Under the pieces are notes generated by a model. That model made no database searches, was not told the origin of the DNA, and was given only the letters and a program-made list of their open reading frames with translations. From Sulfurimonas sp. (GTDB lineage: Bacteria; Campylobacterota; Campylobacteria; Campylobacterales; Sulfurimonadaceae), in the NCBI GenBank assembly GCA_016744115.1, contig JADGEZ010000011.1, positions 1 through 45,436 on the forward strand: DNA of 45,436 bases. Reading direction: 5' to 3'. Positions 1-7,247 of the stretch are shown in pieces. Made by a program: the position numbers and the translations under genes. Positions within the stretch are counted from its first letter, which is position 1. Every line of letters begins with the position of its first letter.

Positions 1-90
1 ACTTCTAAGCTTCCTATTTATCTTGTAGGGATTGAGTTTGATACTAAGGAGAGAAATATTTCTTTGGTGGAGTATGAGGAGATTATTTAG
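1..90 (+). CDS. C-terminal fragment of a probable AAA-ATPase/PD-(D/E)XK nuclease family protein
   Basis: An open frame runs in from the left edge and stops with TAG at 88-90, giving 29 residues. The tail has the pattern LVGIEFD.KERNI, which resembles the end of bacterial proteins that pair an AAA-ATPase-like domain with a PD-(D/E)XK nuclease domain (DUF1703-type), where a GI.F....R.I strand closes the nuclease fold. The start and all catalytic residues lie outside the window, so the assignment rests on this short tail and is tentative. It is followed by repeat-rich non-coding DNA rather than a gene in the same transcript. Confidence 0.45.
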   Translation, partial: TSKLPIYLVGIEFDTKERNISLVEYEEII

Positions 91-104
91 TGCTGAGATG
101 CCAA

Positions 105-132
105 CTAGACTCCCAGTCAAGCTGAGAGTGAC
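105..132. repeat. Stem-loop repeat, copy A (TCAAG-loop family)
   Basis: CTCCCAG (110-116), loop TCAAG, then CTGAGAG (122-128) form an imperfect hairpin (6 of 7 pairs) flanked by CTAGA on the left and TGAC on the right. The same frame with other arm sequences recurs at 222-248 (inverted) and 2421-2449. It is non-coding and lies just after the stop of the gene at the left edge. Confidence 0.6.
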
Positions 133-155
133 GAGACTGAGGGCTTGACATTTCC

Positions 156-245
156 TCATTTCGTACTTCAAATTTCGTCATTTCGTACTTCAAATTTCCT
201 CATTCCATACTTCAAATTTCGTCATTCCGTACTTGATACGGAATC
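156..245. repeat. 22-nt tandem repeat ending in a perfect stem-loop (copy B)
   Basis: Three 22-nt units (156-177, 178-199, 200-221) differ at only a few positions and share the core CGTACTTCAAATTTC (CATACTTCAAATTTC in unit 3). They run into a fourth, diverged unit that closes a perfect 8-bp inverted repeat: ATTCCGTA (224-231), CTTGA, TACGGAAT (237-244). Read on the other strand the loop is TCAAG, as in copies A and C. The tandem units look like expansions of one half of the hairpin. Units abut without unique spacers, so this is not a CRISPR array. Confidence 0.75.
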
Positions 246-271
246 TTTTCGTTATGCTAGATTCTAAATTA

Positions 272-305
272 CTATGCCTTTTGGGTGAAAGTTCTCAATG
301 ATGAC
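272..305. repeat. Degenerate copy of the ATGCC..TTTGGGT..AGTTC intergenic element
   Basis: The stretch TATGCCTTTTGGGTGAAAGT followed by TCTCAATGATGAC resembles the reverse complement of the hairpin at 2361-2399 (TATGCCCTTTGGGTACGAGT then TCAGGGTGAC). It is a decayed relative without a good stem. From 306 to 347 I see nothing else recognisable. Confidence 0.5.
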
Positions 306-347
306 ACCACAAAATGAAATTTTAAGCCCCATTTTTGATAGCGTTGA

Positions 348-353
348 TATAAT
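348..353 (+). promoter_or_regulatory. Possible -10 box for the Sel1-repeat gene
   Basis: TATAAT lies 68 nt upstream of the ATG at 421, preceded by a T-rich stretch as is common in Campylobacterota promoters. No convincing -35 is seen. A purine-rich AGGAAA sequence sits about 8 nt before the start codon and is the likely ribosome-binding site. Confidence 0.35.
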
Positions 354-420
354 CTTAGATATAAGTTAAATCTCTTTTTACTTACATTTTGTAGTAAAAA
401 TTAAATTTAGGAAACATACA

Positions 421-897
421 ATGAAAGAAATTATTTATATACTTAGTCTTATCTTTTTTACTAATCTTCAAGCTTATAATATGGAAGATTTTGAATTTTA
501 CACTAAAGCTTGTGAAAGAAACCAATATGTTAGTTGTTCACACTTGGCAATCATATACGAGCAAGACAAACTGATAAAGCAAGATATGAAAAAGGCTGAA
601 AAACTCTATATCAAAGCTTGTGGAGGTAATGATGCCTTTGCTTGTCATAATGTTGCTGTGATTTACTCAAAAAGTGATAAGCCTACTTTAAAAAATATCT
701 CTTTAAAATTTTATGAAAAAGCTTGTATTGAGGGTGAATATGCGAAATCTTGTTTATACTTAGGAAGACTTTATCGAGATTCGCACACCCTAGAGCGTGA
801 CTACAAAAAAGCTAAAAAGATGTTTGCTATTGCTTGTGAGGCTAATGATTATTTAGGCTGTAAAGAGGAGAGGATTCTCAAAGAAGCTGGTTATTAA
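421..897 (+). CDS. Secreted Sel1-repeat protein with paired cysteines (Hcp-like)
   Basis: The 158-residue product starts with a short signal peptide (hydrophobic residues 5-17, cleavage likely near Ala18). The rest is Sel1/TPR-like helical hairpins of about 36 residues. Cysteines come in pairs 7-8 residues apart: C31-C39 region, CGGNDAFAC, CIEGEYAKSC and CEANDYLGC. In the Helicobacter cysteine-rich protein (Hcp) family such pairs form a disulfide across each repeat, so a periplasmic or secreted location is likely. Function in this family is mostly unclear (peptidoglycan binding or host interaction in Helicobacter). It has its own leader and is followed by an AT-rich hairpin before the Amt gene. 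The family call is solid; a specific role cannot be given. Confidence 0.8.
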   Translation: MKEIIYILSLIFFTNLQAYNMEDFEFYTKACERNQYVSCSHLAIIYEQDKLIKQDMKKAEKLYIKACGGNDAFACHNVAVIYSKSDKPTLKNISLKFYEKACIEGEYAKSCLYLGRLYRDSHTLERDYKKAKKMFAIACEANDYLGCKEERILKEAGY

Positions 898-904
898 ATC
901 TTTA

Positions 905-930
905 TTTTTAATCAAATAACTGATTAAAAA
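905..930. terminator. AT-rich hairpin between the Sel1-repeat gene and amt
   Basis: TTTTTAATCA (905-914) and TGATTAAAAA (921-930) are perfect 10-bp inverted repeats with a 6-nt loop. The stem is weak (AT-rich), but a T-run flanks it on both strands, so it could be a weak terminator for the upstream gene. It might instead be an operator upstream of the ammonium channel gene. Confidence 0.35.
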
Positions 931-968
931 ATAATCAATCATTTGCTTCATATAAAATAAAAGAGCGT

Positions 969-974
969 TATAAT
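969..974 (+). promoter_or_regulatory. Likely -10 box of the first amt gene
   Basis: TATAAT in the context GCGTTATAATTC lies 31 nt before the ATG at 1006. AAAAAGGAAATAAA directly before the start supplies a strong ribosome-binding site. No clear sigma-54 (GG-N10-GC) element was seen, although nitrogen genes often use one. Confidence 0.45.
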
Positions 975-1005
975 TCTCTTTGAAATTACTCAAAAAGGAA
1001 ATAAA

Positions 1006-2316
1006 ATGAAAAAATGCTTATTAATAGCTTTACTGTTTTTACCAGCTTTAGCCTTCGCAGAAGATGTGCCTAGCCTAGATACTGGTGATACTGCATGGAT
1101 GATGGTATCTACTGCCTTAGTGCTACTTATGACACCTGCTGGTCTTGCCTTATTTTATGGTGGTATGACACGCTCAAAAAATCTTCTTAACACTTACGCA
1201 ATGGTATTCATGGCATTTACCGTTGCCTTTGTTGCATGGATTGGACTTGGTTATTCAATCGCATTTGGTACAGCTCAAAGTGCTGGTGTACAACAATTCT
1301 CAGGGGGACTTTCTCATATATTTTTATCAGGAATTGCCTGGAATGATTTAAATGGAACTTATCCTACATATGTATTTATAGTATTTCAAGGCACTTTTGC
1401 TGCTATTACTGTCGCTATTGCTTCTGGTTCTGTCATTGAAAGGATTAAATTTTCAACTTGGTTAGTATTTGTAGCCTTATGGGTTGTTGTAGTATATGCT
1501 CCTGTAGCTCACATGGTATGGGGTGGAGATGGTGCATTGTTGTTTGATGCTGGTGCTCTTGATTTTGCTGGGGGTACTGTTGTACACATGAATGGTGGTT
1601 TAGCTGGTTTAGTGTTAGCATTTTTAGTTGGTAAGCGTGCAGGATTAAATAAGGTAGCTATGAAGCCTATAAGTGTAATGTTTACTGCTTTAGGAGCATC
1701 TTTGTTATGGTTTGGTTGGTTTGGGTTTAATGGTGGCTCTGCCTTTGGGGCAAATGCTATTGCTGGTTTAGCTTTTTTGACTACTGCTTTAGCTCCTGCT
1801 GTAGCCGCTATTACATGGCTCCTAATAGAATGGTTGATTTATAAAAAACCTACACTCTTAGGTGCGGTATCAGGTCTTGTTGCTGGGCTTGTAGCCATTA
1901 CTCCTGCGGCTGGTTTTGTGGATGTGATGGGTGCTATGATTATTGGTGTCGTTGGTTCTGTTATCGCTTTTTTTGGTGTGGCTATTCTTAAAAAGAAACT
2001 CTCATATGATGATTCTCTTGATGCCTTTGGTATTCACTTTTTAGCTGGTTTGTGGGGAGCTTTAGCGACTGCAATCTTTGCTCTTAAAGACAATGACTTA
2101 CTATGGGATGGTCCACTTAAAGAATCAGGAGATAGAATAGGACAATTTATGGTTCAAGTTGAATCTGTTGTAGTGGTAGGCTTATTTACCTTAGTTGGTA
2201 CAGTTATCGTTTATTTTATCGCTTCTGCACTTACTGGTGGTGGACGAGTAGATGAAGAGAGTGAGTCTAGAGGTCTTGATGAAACCGTTCATGGCGAAAA
2301 AAGTCTTAATCTGTGA
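1006..2316 (+). CDS. amt: Ammonium channel, Amt family
   Basis: The 436-residue inner-membrane channel conducts ammonium/ammonia. An N-terminal signal peptide (residues 1-19, ending AFA) precedes the usual 11 membrane segments, as in AmtB. The pore twin histidines are H194 (DFAGGTVVH) and H344 (DAFGIH), and the conserved WFGWFGFNGGS stretch lies at about 235-246. The C-terminal cytoplasmic tail ends in a GLDETVHGE motif, the part that contacts PII trimers in AmtB-GlnK. A PII gene follows 237 nt downstream and a second Amt after that, so PII gating of this channel is expected from known biology. The intergenic gap holds repeats and a terminator-like hairpin, so the PII gene probably has its own promoter. 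Confidence 0.95.
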   Translation: MKKCLLIALLFLPALAFAEDVPSLDTGDTAWMMVSTALVLLMTPAGLALFYGGMTRSKNLLNTYAMVFMAFTVAFVAWIGLGYSIAFGTAQSAGVQQFSGGLSHIFLSGIAWNDLNGTYPTYVFIVFQGTFAAITVAIASGSVIERIKFSTWLVFVALWVVVVYAPVAHMVWGGDGALLFDAGALDFAGGTVVHMNGGLAGLVLAFLVGKRAGLNKVAMKPISVMFTALGASLLWFGWFGFNGGSAFGANAIAGLAFLTTALAPAVAAITWLLIEWLIYKKPTLLGAVSGLVAGLVAITPAAGFVDVMGAMIIGVVGSVIAFFGVAILKKKLSYDDSLDAFGIHFLAGLWGALATAIFALKDNDLLWDGPLKESGDRIGQFMVQVESVVVVGLFTLVGTVIVYFIASALTGGGRVDEESESRGLDETVHGEKSLNL

Positions 2317-2360
2317 GTAAATACGGTAATTAAAAACTAATATAAACGGCTAAATTTGTC

Positions 2361-2408
2361 ACCCTGAACTCGTACCCAAAGGGCATACCAATTCAGGGTC
2401 TTGTTTTT
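2361..2408 (+). terminator. Hairpin plus T-run after amt (also a dispersed repeat)
   Basis: ACCCTGAA (2361-2368) pairs with TTCAGGGT (2392-2399), with further inner pairing around GTACCC/GGGCATAC, followed by CTTGTTTTT. The position 45 nt after the amt stop fits a terminator. A related degenerate sequence at 272-305 suggests it derives from a mobile intergenic repeat. Confidence 0.5.
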
Positions 2409-2420
2409 ATGCGATTATGA

Positions 2421-2502
2421 ACTAGATTCCCAGTCAAGCTGAGAATGACAGTATTTTAAACTGAGAATGACAGTCTTTTAAACTGAGAATGACAAATGAG
2501 TG
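2421..2502. repeat. Stem-loop repeat copy C with 22-nt tandem half-arm units
   Basis: ATTCCCAG (2426-2433), loop TCAAG, CTGAGAAT (2439-2446) form a hairpin (7 of 8 pairs) with the same CTAGA/TGAC flanks as copy A. The right arm is then repeated as 22-nt units: 2439-2460, 2461-2482 and a partial unit from 2483, sharing CTGAGAATGACA. Unit length equals that of the array at 156-221, although the sequences differ. Confidence 0.7.
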
Positions 2503-2532
2503 AAATCTAAATATGTTACAATACAAAAATAA

Positions 2533-2892
<360 letters not shown>

Positions 2893-2943
2893 TTAAAATT
2901 TAATCAACTTAATTCTTCAAAATCAAAAAAATCTAGCTAAAAT

Positions 2944-2970
2944 AGCCCTTTAAATTATCCATCAAGGGCT
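2944..2970 (+). promoter_or_regulatory. Hairpin that would mask the ribosome-binding site of the second amt
   Basis: AGCCCTT (2944-2950) and AAGGGCT (2964-2970) are a perfect 7-bp inverted repeat with a 13-nt loop. The right arm is the only Shine-Dalgarno-like sequence (AAGGG), ending 7 nt before the ATG at 2978. A -10-like TAAAAT lies at 2937-2942, so a transcript from that promoter would start within the left arm, whereas a read-through transcript from glnK would contain the whole hairpin. Confidence 0.45.
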
Positions 2971-2977
2971 TACTTCT

Positions 2978-4153
2978 ATGCTAGAATCTGATTTTAAATA
3001 CATTATCGACACTTTTTTTACACTATTTTCTATGGTACTCATTATCTTTATGGTTCCTGGTTTTGCTATGCTTGAAGCGGGTCTTGTTCGTACCAAAAAT
3101 GTCACTTCTGTTTTAACTATCAATGTTATGATTTACGCAGTTGCCTCGATGGCGTTTTTGCTTATCGGTTACGACCTTGCCTTTAGTTCATGGGAAAATG
3201 ATTCTATTAGTAAATGGGCTGCATTTATGTTTCAAATGGCATTTGTTGGAAAAACTATAAATATTATGAGCGGTGGAGTAAGTGAGAGAGTTCGCATCAT
3301 CCCTTTAGCCATTTTTGCAGTTTTTATGGGCGGTATCATCTATCCTAGTGTTGTAAATATATCTTGGGGAGCAGATTTCTTAGATGCTACAATACTAGAT
3401 ATAAATATGTATGACTTAGCAGGTTCTACTGTTATCCACTCTACTGGTGGATGGGCCTTACTTGCAGCAATTATCACTATGGGACCTCGTCGTGGTCGTT
3501 ATATAAACGGGAAAATTAGAGTTATTCCTGCATCAAATATTCCTCTTGTTGTGCTTGGTGCTTTTTTATTGTGGATTGGTTGGTTTGGATTTAACGGTGG
3601 TTCAGTTGGTTCAATTTCTAGTGTTGAGAATGCAAATCTTGTAGCAAAAACTATTATGAATACAAATACAGCTGGTCTAGCTGGTGCAATAATCGCAGGT
3701 TCTCTTATGTATGTGCGGTATAAATTATTTGATATTACGATGGTTTTAAATGGTGCATTAGGTGGACTGGTTGCTGTAACTGCTGGACCTGATTTATATG
3801 ATATTTATACGCCTATTATCATTGGTCTTATTGGTGGTGCTTTAGTTGTATTTGCAGTTCCATTGTTTGATAAAATTCAACTTGACGATCCTGTAGGGGC
3901 GTTATCCGTCCATCTTGTTAATGGAATTTGGGGGACTTTAGCTGTTGGTATATTTGTAGAGAAAATTTCATTTCTTAATCAGCTAAAAGGGGTGTTAGTT
4001 GTAGGCTTTTTTGTATTTTTTGTTTCATTTATAGTTTTATTTCTCATCAATAAAATATCTACATTTAGAGCCGAGGATGATGCTCAACTTGAGGGTATGG
4101 ATGTCAATGAATGTGGAGTTGAAGCATATCCTGAGTTTAAAAGAGCTATTTAA
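2978..4153 (+). CDS. amt: Second ammonium transporter, Amt family
   Basis: The 391-residue polytopic protein lacks a signal peptide and begins directly with a membrane segment, unlike the first Amt. Pore histidines are present: H154 (DLAGSTVIH) and H312 (DDPVGALSVH). The WIGWFGFNGGS core motif is at about 199-209. The C-terminal tail is short and differs from the first channel (ends with an acidic stretch and VEAYPEFKRAI), so PII binding may differ. It starts 85 nt after glnK. The start at 2978 places AAGGG 7 nt upstream, within a hairpin. Two Amt genes flanking one PII gene fits scavenging of low ammonium; division of labour between them is inference. Confidence 0.92.
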   Translation: MLESDFKYIIDTFFTLFSMVLIIFMVPGFAMLEAGLVRTKNVTSVLTINVMIYAVASMAFLLIGYDLAFSSWENDSISKWAAFMFQMAFVGKTINIMSGGVSERVRIIPLAIFAVFMGGIIYPSVVNISWGADFLDATILDINMYDLAGSTVIHSTGGWALLAAIITMGPRRGRYINGKIRVIPASNIPLVVLGAFLLWIGWFGFNGGSVGSISSVENANLVAKTIMNTNTAGLAGAIIAGSLMYVRYKLFDITMVLNGALGGLVAVTAGPDLYDIYTPIIIGLIGGALVVFAVPLFDKIQLDDPVGALSVHLVNGIWGTLAVGIFVEKISFLNQLKGVLVVGFFVFFVSFIVLFLINKISTFRAEDDAQLEGMDVNECGVEAYPEFKRAI

Positions 4154-4178
4154 CACACATTTAGCTACTATTTCTTTT

Positions 4179-4877
4179 ATGATTAGACATAGTAGCTCCT
4201 TTTTTTTATCCATCATTTTACATCTGCTTTTAGCCTCTGTTTTACTTTATATATACAAAAGTATTGTTCATACAGAAAAAAAATCTGAAAAAAAAGTTAT
4301 TATTAGTTTATGTAATATAAAAGAATACAAGGCAAATATTAAAAAATTAGCTCAAAATAAACTTGTTAAAATCAAAGATAAAACTGTTCCAAAAGTGCAA
4401 AAAAAAATAGAGATAAAAGATAAAATCAAAAAAAAAGAAATAGTAAAAAAGATACCCTTAAAAGCTAAAGTTTTAGCGAAGAAAAAAATTAAAAAAAAAC
4501 AATTTATCAAAAAAGAGATAGTAGAAGAAACTTCATTAATTCCTAAACAAACGATTCATCAAGAAAAGAAAAAAGAAAAAAGTTTAAGCCCTCAAAAAGA
4601 CTATCTAAATGAACATATACAAATTATTGCTCAATTACTTCGTGATAACCTGTACTATCCAAGATCTGCTAGAAAAAGAGGTATCACAGGAAAAATACTT
4701 GTCAAATTTAAGCTTTCAATATCTGGAGAAGTAACTAATCTTGAAGTAATCAATTCTAAGAGCGATATTTTATCTCGTGCAGCGATTAAAACTATACAAA
4801 GTATGTCTACTAAATTTCCTATTCCGAGTGAAGAATTACTCTTACATATTCCTATACATTATACATTAAGTAGATAA
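4179..4877 (+). CDS. tonB: TonB-like energy transducer
   Basis: I start this 232-residue protein at the internal ATG at 4179. The frame is open from an earlier ATG at 4077, but that would overlap the end of amt by 77 nt. Residues about 5-26 form the single N-terminal membrane anchor. The middle (about 35-140) is a Lys-rich periplasmic spacer in place of the usual Pro-rich one. The last 85 residues match the TonB C-terminal domain (YYPRSARKRGITGKILVKF...GEVTNLEVINSKS...A.I.TI), which contacts the TonB box of outer-membrane receptors. No ExbB/ExbD or receptor lies nearby, so the partner is unknown. The spacer DNA has several runs of eight or nine A. No good ribosome-binding site is visible, so coupling to amt is possible. 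Confidence 0.82.
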   Translation: MIRHSSSFFLSIILHLLLASVLLYIYKSIVHTEKKSEKKVIISLCNIKEYKANIKKLAQNKLVKIKDKTVPKVQKKIEIKDKIKKKEIVKKIPLKAKVLAKKKIKKKQFIKKEIVEETSLIPKQTIHQEKKKEKSLSPQKDYLNEHIQIIAQLLRDNLYYPRSARKRGITGKILVKFKLSISGEVTNLEVINSKSDILSRAAIKTIQSMSTKFPIPSEELLLHIPIHYTLSR

Positions 4878-4880
4878 GAG

Positions 4881-4886
4881 TATAAT
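4881..4886 (+). promoter_or_regulatory. Possible -10 box for the rhodanese gene
   Basis: TATAAT begins 4 nt after the TonB stop codon, and a good AAGGAAA ribosome-binding site follows before the ATG at 4912. No -35 is evident. Confidence 0.35.
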
Positions 4887-4911
4887 GTTTTATATTACAT
4901 AAGGAAAATAC

Positions 4912-5388
4912 ATGAAAATCAAAAATAAACTCTCTTTGGTAGTTCTTCTCTTGTCTCTATCATCAAGTAGTTTACTTGCTAAAGAAGAAAGCATTTCAAT
5001 GCAAATGATTAAAAAAGCTCAAAAAGAAGTCGGTGAGATGCCAGCAGCAAAACTTAAAAAACTCATTGATGATGAAGCAGATGTGATTATACTAGATATT
5101 CGTCAAAGTAATCAAAAAATTGATGGTGCAATCTATGCAGATGAGTCTTATGAGATTGTTAGAGGAGAACTAGAGTTTGAAGTCATGACAAAGATAAAAG
5201 ACCGTAATGCTCTTATAGTGACTTATTGTCGTGGTGGCAAAAGAGCAGCACTTGCTGCACAAACATTGAGAAAACTCGGTTATAAAAATGCTACAAGTCT
5301 CAAAGATGGTTTGAGAGGATGGGCTAGAGAGGGATACCCAATCGAAACTGCTATAGGTGTTATGAAACTTATAGAAGAGTACCAATAG
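4912..5388 (+). CDS. Periplasmic rhodanese-like sulfurtransferase
   Basis: The 158-residue product has a signal peptide (residues 1-23, ending LLAK) and a single rhodanese domain. The active-site loop is CRGGKRA with the catalytic Cys at position 106, followed by the LRKLGYKNATSLKDGLRGWAREGYP ending typical of the fold (key residues only). Early DIR and later structural residues are intact, so the enzyme should carry a persulfide and move sulfane sulfur in the periplasm; the donor and acceptor are unknown. The 3' end overlaps the convergent pepP gene by 20 nt. Confidence 0.88.
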   Translation: MKIKNKLSLVVLLLSLSSSSLLAKEESISMQMIKKAQKEVGEMPAAKLKKLIDDEADVIILDIRQSNQKIDGAIYADESYEIVRGELEFEVMTKIKDRNALIVTYCRGGKRAALAAQTLRKLGYKNATSLKDGLRGWAREGYPIETAIGVMKLIEEYQ

Positions 5389-6652
5389 CTTCAATATCTT
5401 CAACATTTTTTACAATGTTTGAAGATAAATTTTTATAGCCTTTTTTACTTACTAAAATATCGTCCTCTATTCTGACCCCAATACCTCTGTATTTTTCAGA
5501 AATACTTAAATCATCTTTATTACAATATATTCCTGGTTCTATCGTTAAAACCATGCCAGCTGACAATACTATCTCTTTGCCAAACTTATCGGTATAAGGA
5601 GCTTCATCATGAACATCAATGCCCATCCAATGCCCTATTCCATGTGGATAATATTTTTTATGCTTTTTTTGTTTTAAAAGTTTTTTAACCTTGCCTTTTA
5701 AAATCCCAAGCTTAACCATACCATCGCAAAGTAATTTTTCTGATTCACTTTGCAAAAAGGAACGCTTAACTCCTGGTTTAATCATGTCAATAATTTTAAC
5801 TTGTACATCTAAAACCATGTTGTAAAGTTCTTTTTGTGGCTGAGTAAATTTAGCATTTACTGGAATAGTTCGTGTAATATCACTAGCGTAATAATCATAC
5901 TCACATCCTGCATCTATTAAAATTAAATCATCGTTTTTCAATTTTTGATTATTTTCTATATAATGCAAAGTATTTGCTGAGTTTCCTCCTGCTATTATAC
6001 TTGTATAAGCATCACTATAAGCCCCATGGAGTTTAAATATATTTTCAAATACTGCTTGGAGTTCATACTCGTATTTATCTGTTTTTTTTACTTTCATCGC
6101 TTGGTGATGTGCTGTTTTACTTATCTTAATCGCTTTTTTAATAATCTTTATCTCTGATGGTGATTTAATAAGCCTCATTTTTTCAATATTTTTTGCTATA
6201 TTTATATGAGTATTTATCCCCTTAGAGATTCTTTTTAAAGCTTTAAACCGTAGATAATTGAGTTTAAAATCATAGTACAGATGCTGTTTTAAAGAACTCT
6301 TTTTTGTAAATTTTTTTTCAAAACAATCTATCTCATATATATTATCAACTGAAAATACTTTCTTTGCCGCTTTTTTTCCAAGTCGTTTTCCATTCCATAA
6401 CTCTCTTCTTTCATCCTTTTTTTCAACAAAGAGTATTGTTTTATATTTTTTCTTTTTCTTTAGTATCATAAGACAAGAGTTATCCTCTTTATAACCTGTT
6501 AAATAGTAAAAGTTACTATCTTGTCTATACGGATACTCCGTATCATTGGAGCGAGTTTTATGTAAAGCACTATGTATTATGGCTATAGAGTAACTATTTA
6601 ATGAAGTCGCTAGTCTATCACGCCTACTCTTGTATTCACTCTCGCTTATCAT
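5369..6652 (-). CDS. pepP: Xaa-Pro aminopeptidase (M24, PepP type)
   Basis: The 427-residue protein has an N-terminal aminopeptidase-P domain (with NFYYLTGY near 47-54) and a C-terminal pita-bread M24 domain. The five metal ligands are visible: D247 (LIDAG), D258 (SDITR), H341 (PHGIGHWMG), E372 (TIEPGIY) and E396 (VRIEDD). It should remove an N-terminal residue that precedes proline, in the cytoplasm. The start overlaps the stop of the upstream lipoprotein gene as ATGA, with GGAGAGG about 8 nt before it, so this is the last gene of the long minus-strand run. Its end overlaps the opposing rhodanese gene by 20 nt, leaving no room for a separate terminator. Confidence 0.92.
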   Translation of the reverse strand: MISESEYKSRRDRLATSLNSYSIAIIHSALHKTRSNDTEYPYRQDSNFYYLTGYKEDNSCLMILKKKKKYKTILFVEKKDERRELWNGKRLGKKAAKKVFSVDNIYEIDCFEKKFTKKSSLKQHLYYDFKLNYLRFKALKRISKGINTHINIAKNIEKMRLIKSPSEIKIIKKAIKISKTAHHQAMKVKKTDKYEYELQAVFENIFKLHGAYSDAYTSIIAGGNSANTLHYIENNQKLKNDDLILIDAGCEYDYYASDITRTIPVNAKFTQPQKELYNMVLDVQVKIIDMIKPGVKRSFLQSESEKLLCDGMVKLGILKGKVKKLLKQKKHKKYYPHGIGHWMGIDVHDEAPYTDKFGKEIVLSAGMVLTIEPGIYCNKDDLSISEKYRGIGVRIEDDILVSKKGYKNLSSNIVKNVEDIEAIGTLL

Positions 6653-7245
6653 TTACAAACCTCTCCTAGCCACTCATTTGTATCAAGTAACACTTTTGCT
6701 AATGCTTTGTTCAATCCATTAACACCACCACTAGCATCTAAAACCTCCACATCAACTTTTCTTTTAAATGTTTGACTGGCAAAAACACTATTACCTCTTG
6801 CATTTATAAGACTTAAATTTACTACAACATTAACATAAGATTTATTTGAATATTTATCAAAATACTGCATAAAATCTTCTATATTTATTTCTAAAATTAT
6901 ATTACTTCTACTTCTGGATTTTGAAGTTTGTACACTTTTAAATAAGTTCGTATCCCTTATCAATTTTAAAAACTCAGATGTAATCGCTCTATTTGGAGTT
7001 TTTGACCATTTTGAAGCAGAATAAATATACCTCATCATTTCCCCTTGAGCATAATACATATTTTGTGAAAGAAGAGCATTTGAGCTAAAAGCTTGTGCAA
7101 TTTTTAGAGATTTATCTTTACATCCATCTATTTTAAGCTCTTTGCTTTTGGCATTTGGATTAATTCTATATTCTATTTTTGGTGCTACTGTTGTTGATAA
7201 ACACCCCTGCAATACTAAGGCTAAAAAAACAATAATATATTTCAT
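6649..7245 (-). CDS. ABC-type transport auxiliary lipoprotein (Mla-associated)
   Basis: The 198-residue protein begins with a lipoprotein signal (MKYIIVFLALVLQGC; lipobox LQGC, lipidated Cys15). The body resembles the ABC transport auxiliary (PqiC-like, PF03886) family: an early FSS.ALLSQ.MYYAQGEM..YIYSASKW..PN pattern and a later ...VVNLSLINARGN region. It follows the MlaD gene by 2 nt and overlaps pepP by 4 nt. In related systems this lipoprotein partners an MCE transporter, probably at the outer membrane. Family assignment combines context and pattern. Confidence 0.78.
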   Translation of the reverse strand: MKYIIVFLALVLQGCLSTTVAPKIEYRINPNAKSKELKIDGCKDKSLKIAQAFSSNALLSQNMYYAQGEMMRYIYSASKWSKTPNRAITSEFLKLIRDTNLFKSVQTSKSRSRSNIILEINIEDFMQYFDKYSNKSYVNVVVNLSLINARGNSVFASQTFKRKVDVEVLDASGGVNGLNKALAKVLLDTNEWLGEVCK

Positions 7246-7247
7246 AA

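Noticed and set aside
156-221. CRISPR-like array
   Set aside because: The 22-nt units abut with no unique spacers, and no cas gene is near.
2893-2977. Riboswitch upstream of the second amt
   Set aside because: The 85-nt gap is too short and simple for a known ligand-binding fold; only one hairpin is seen.
4077-4178. Longer N-terminus for the TonB-like protein
   Set aside because: The extra 34 residues overlap the end of amt and would put a soluble stretch before the membrane anchor; the start at 4179 fits the family.
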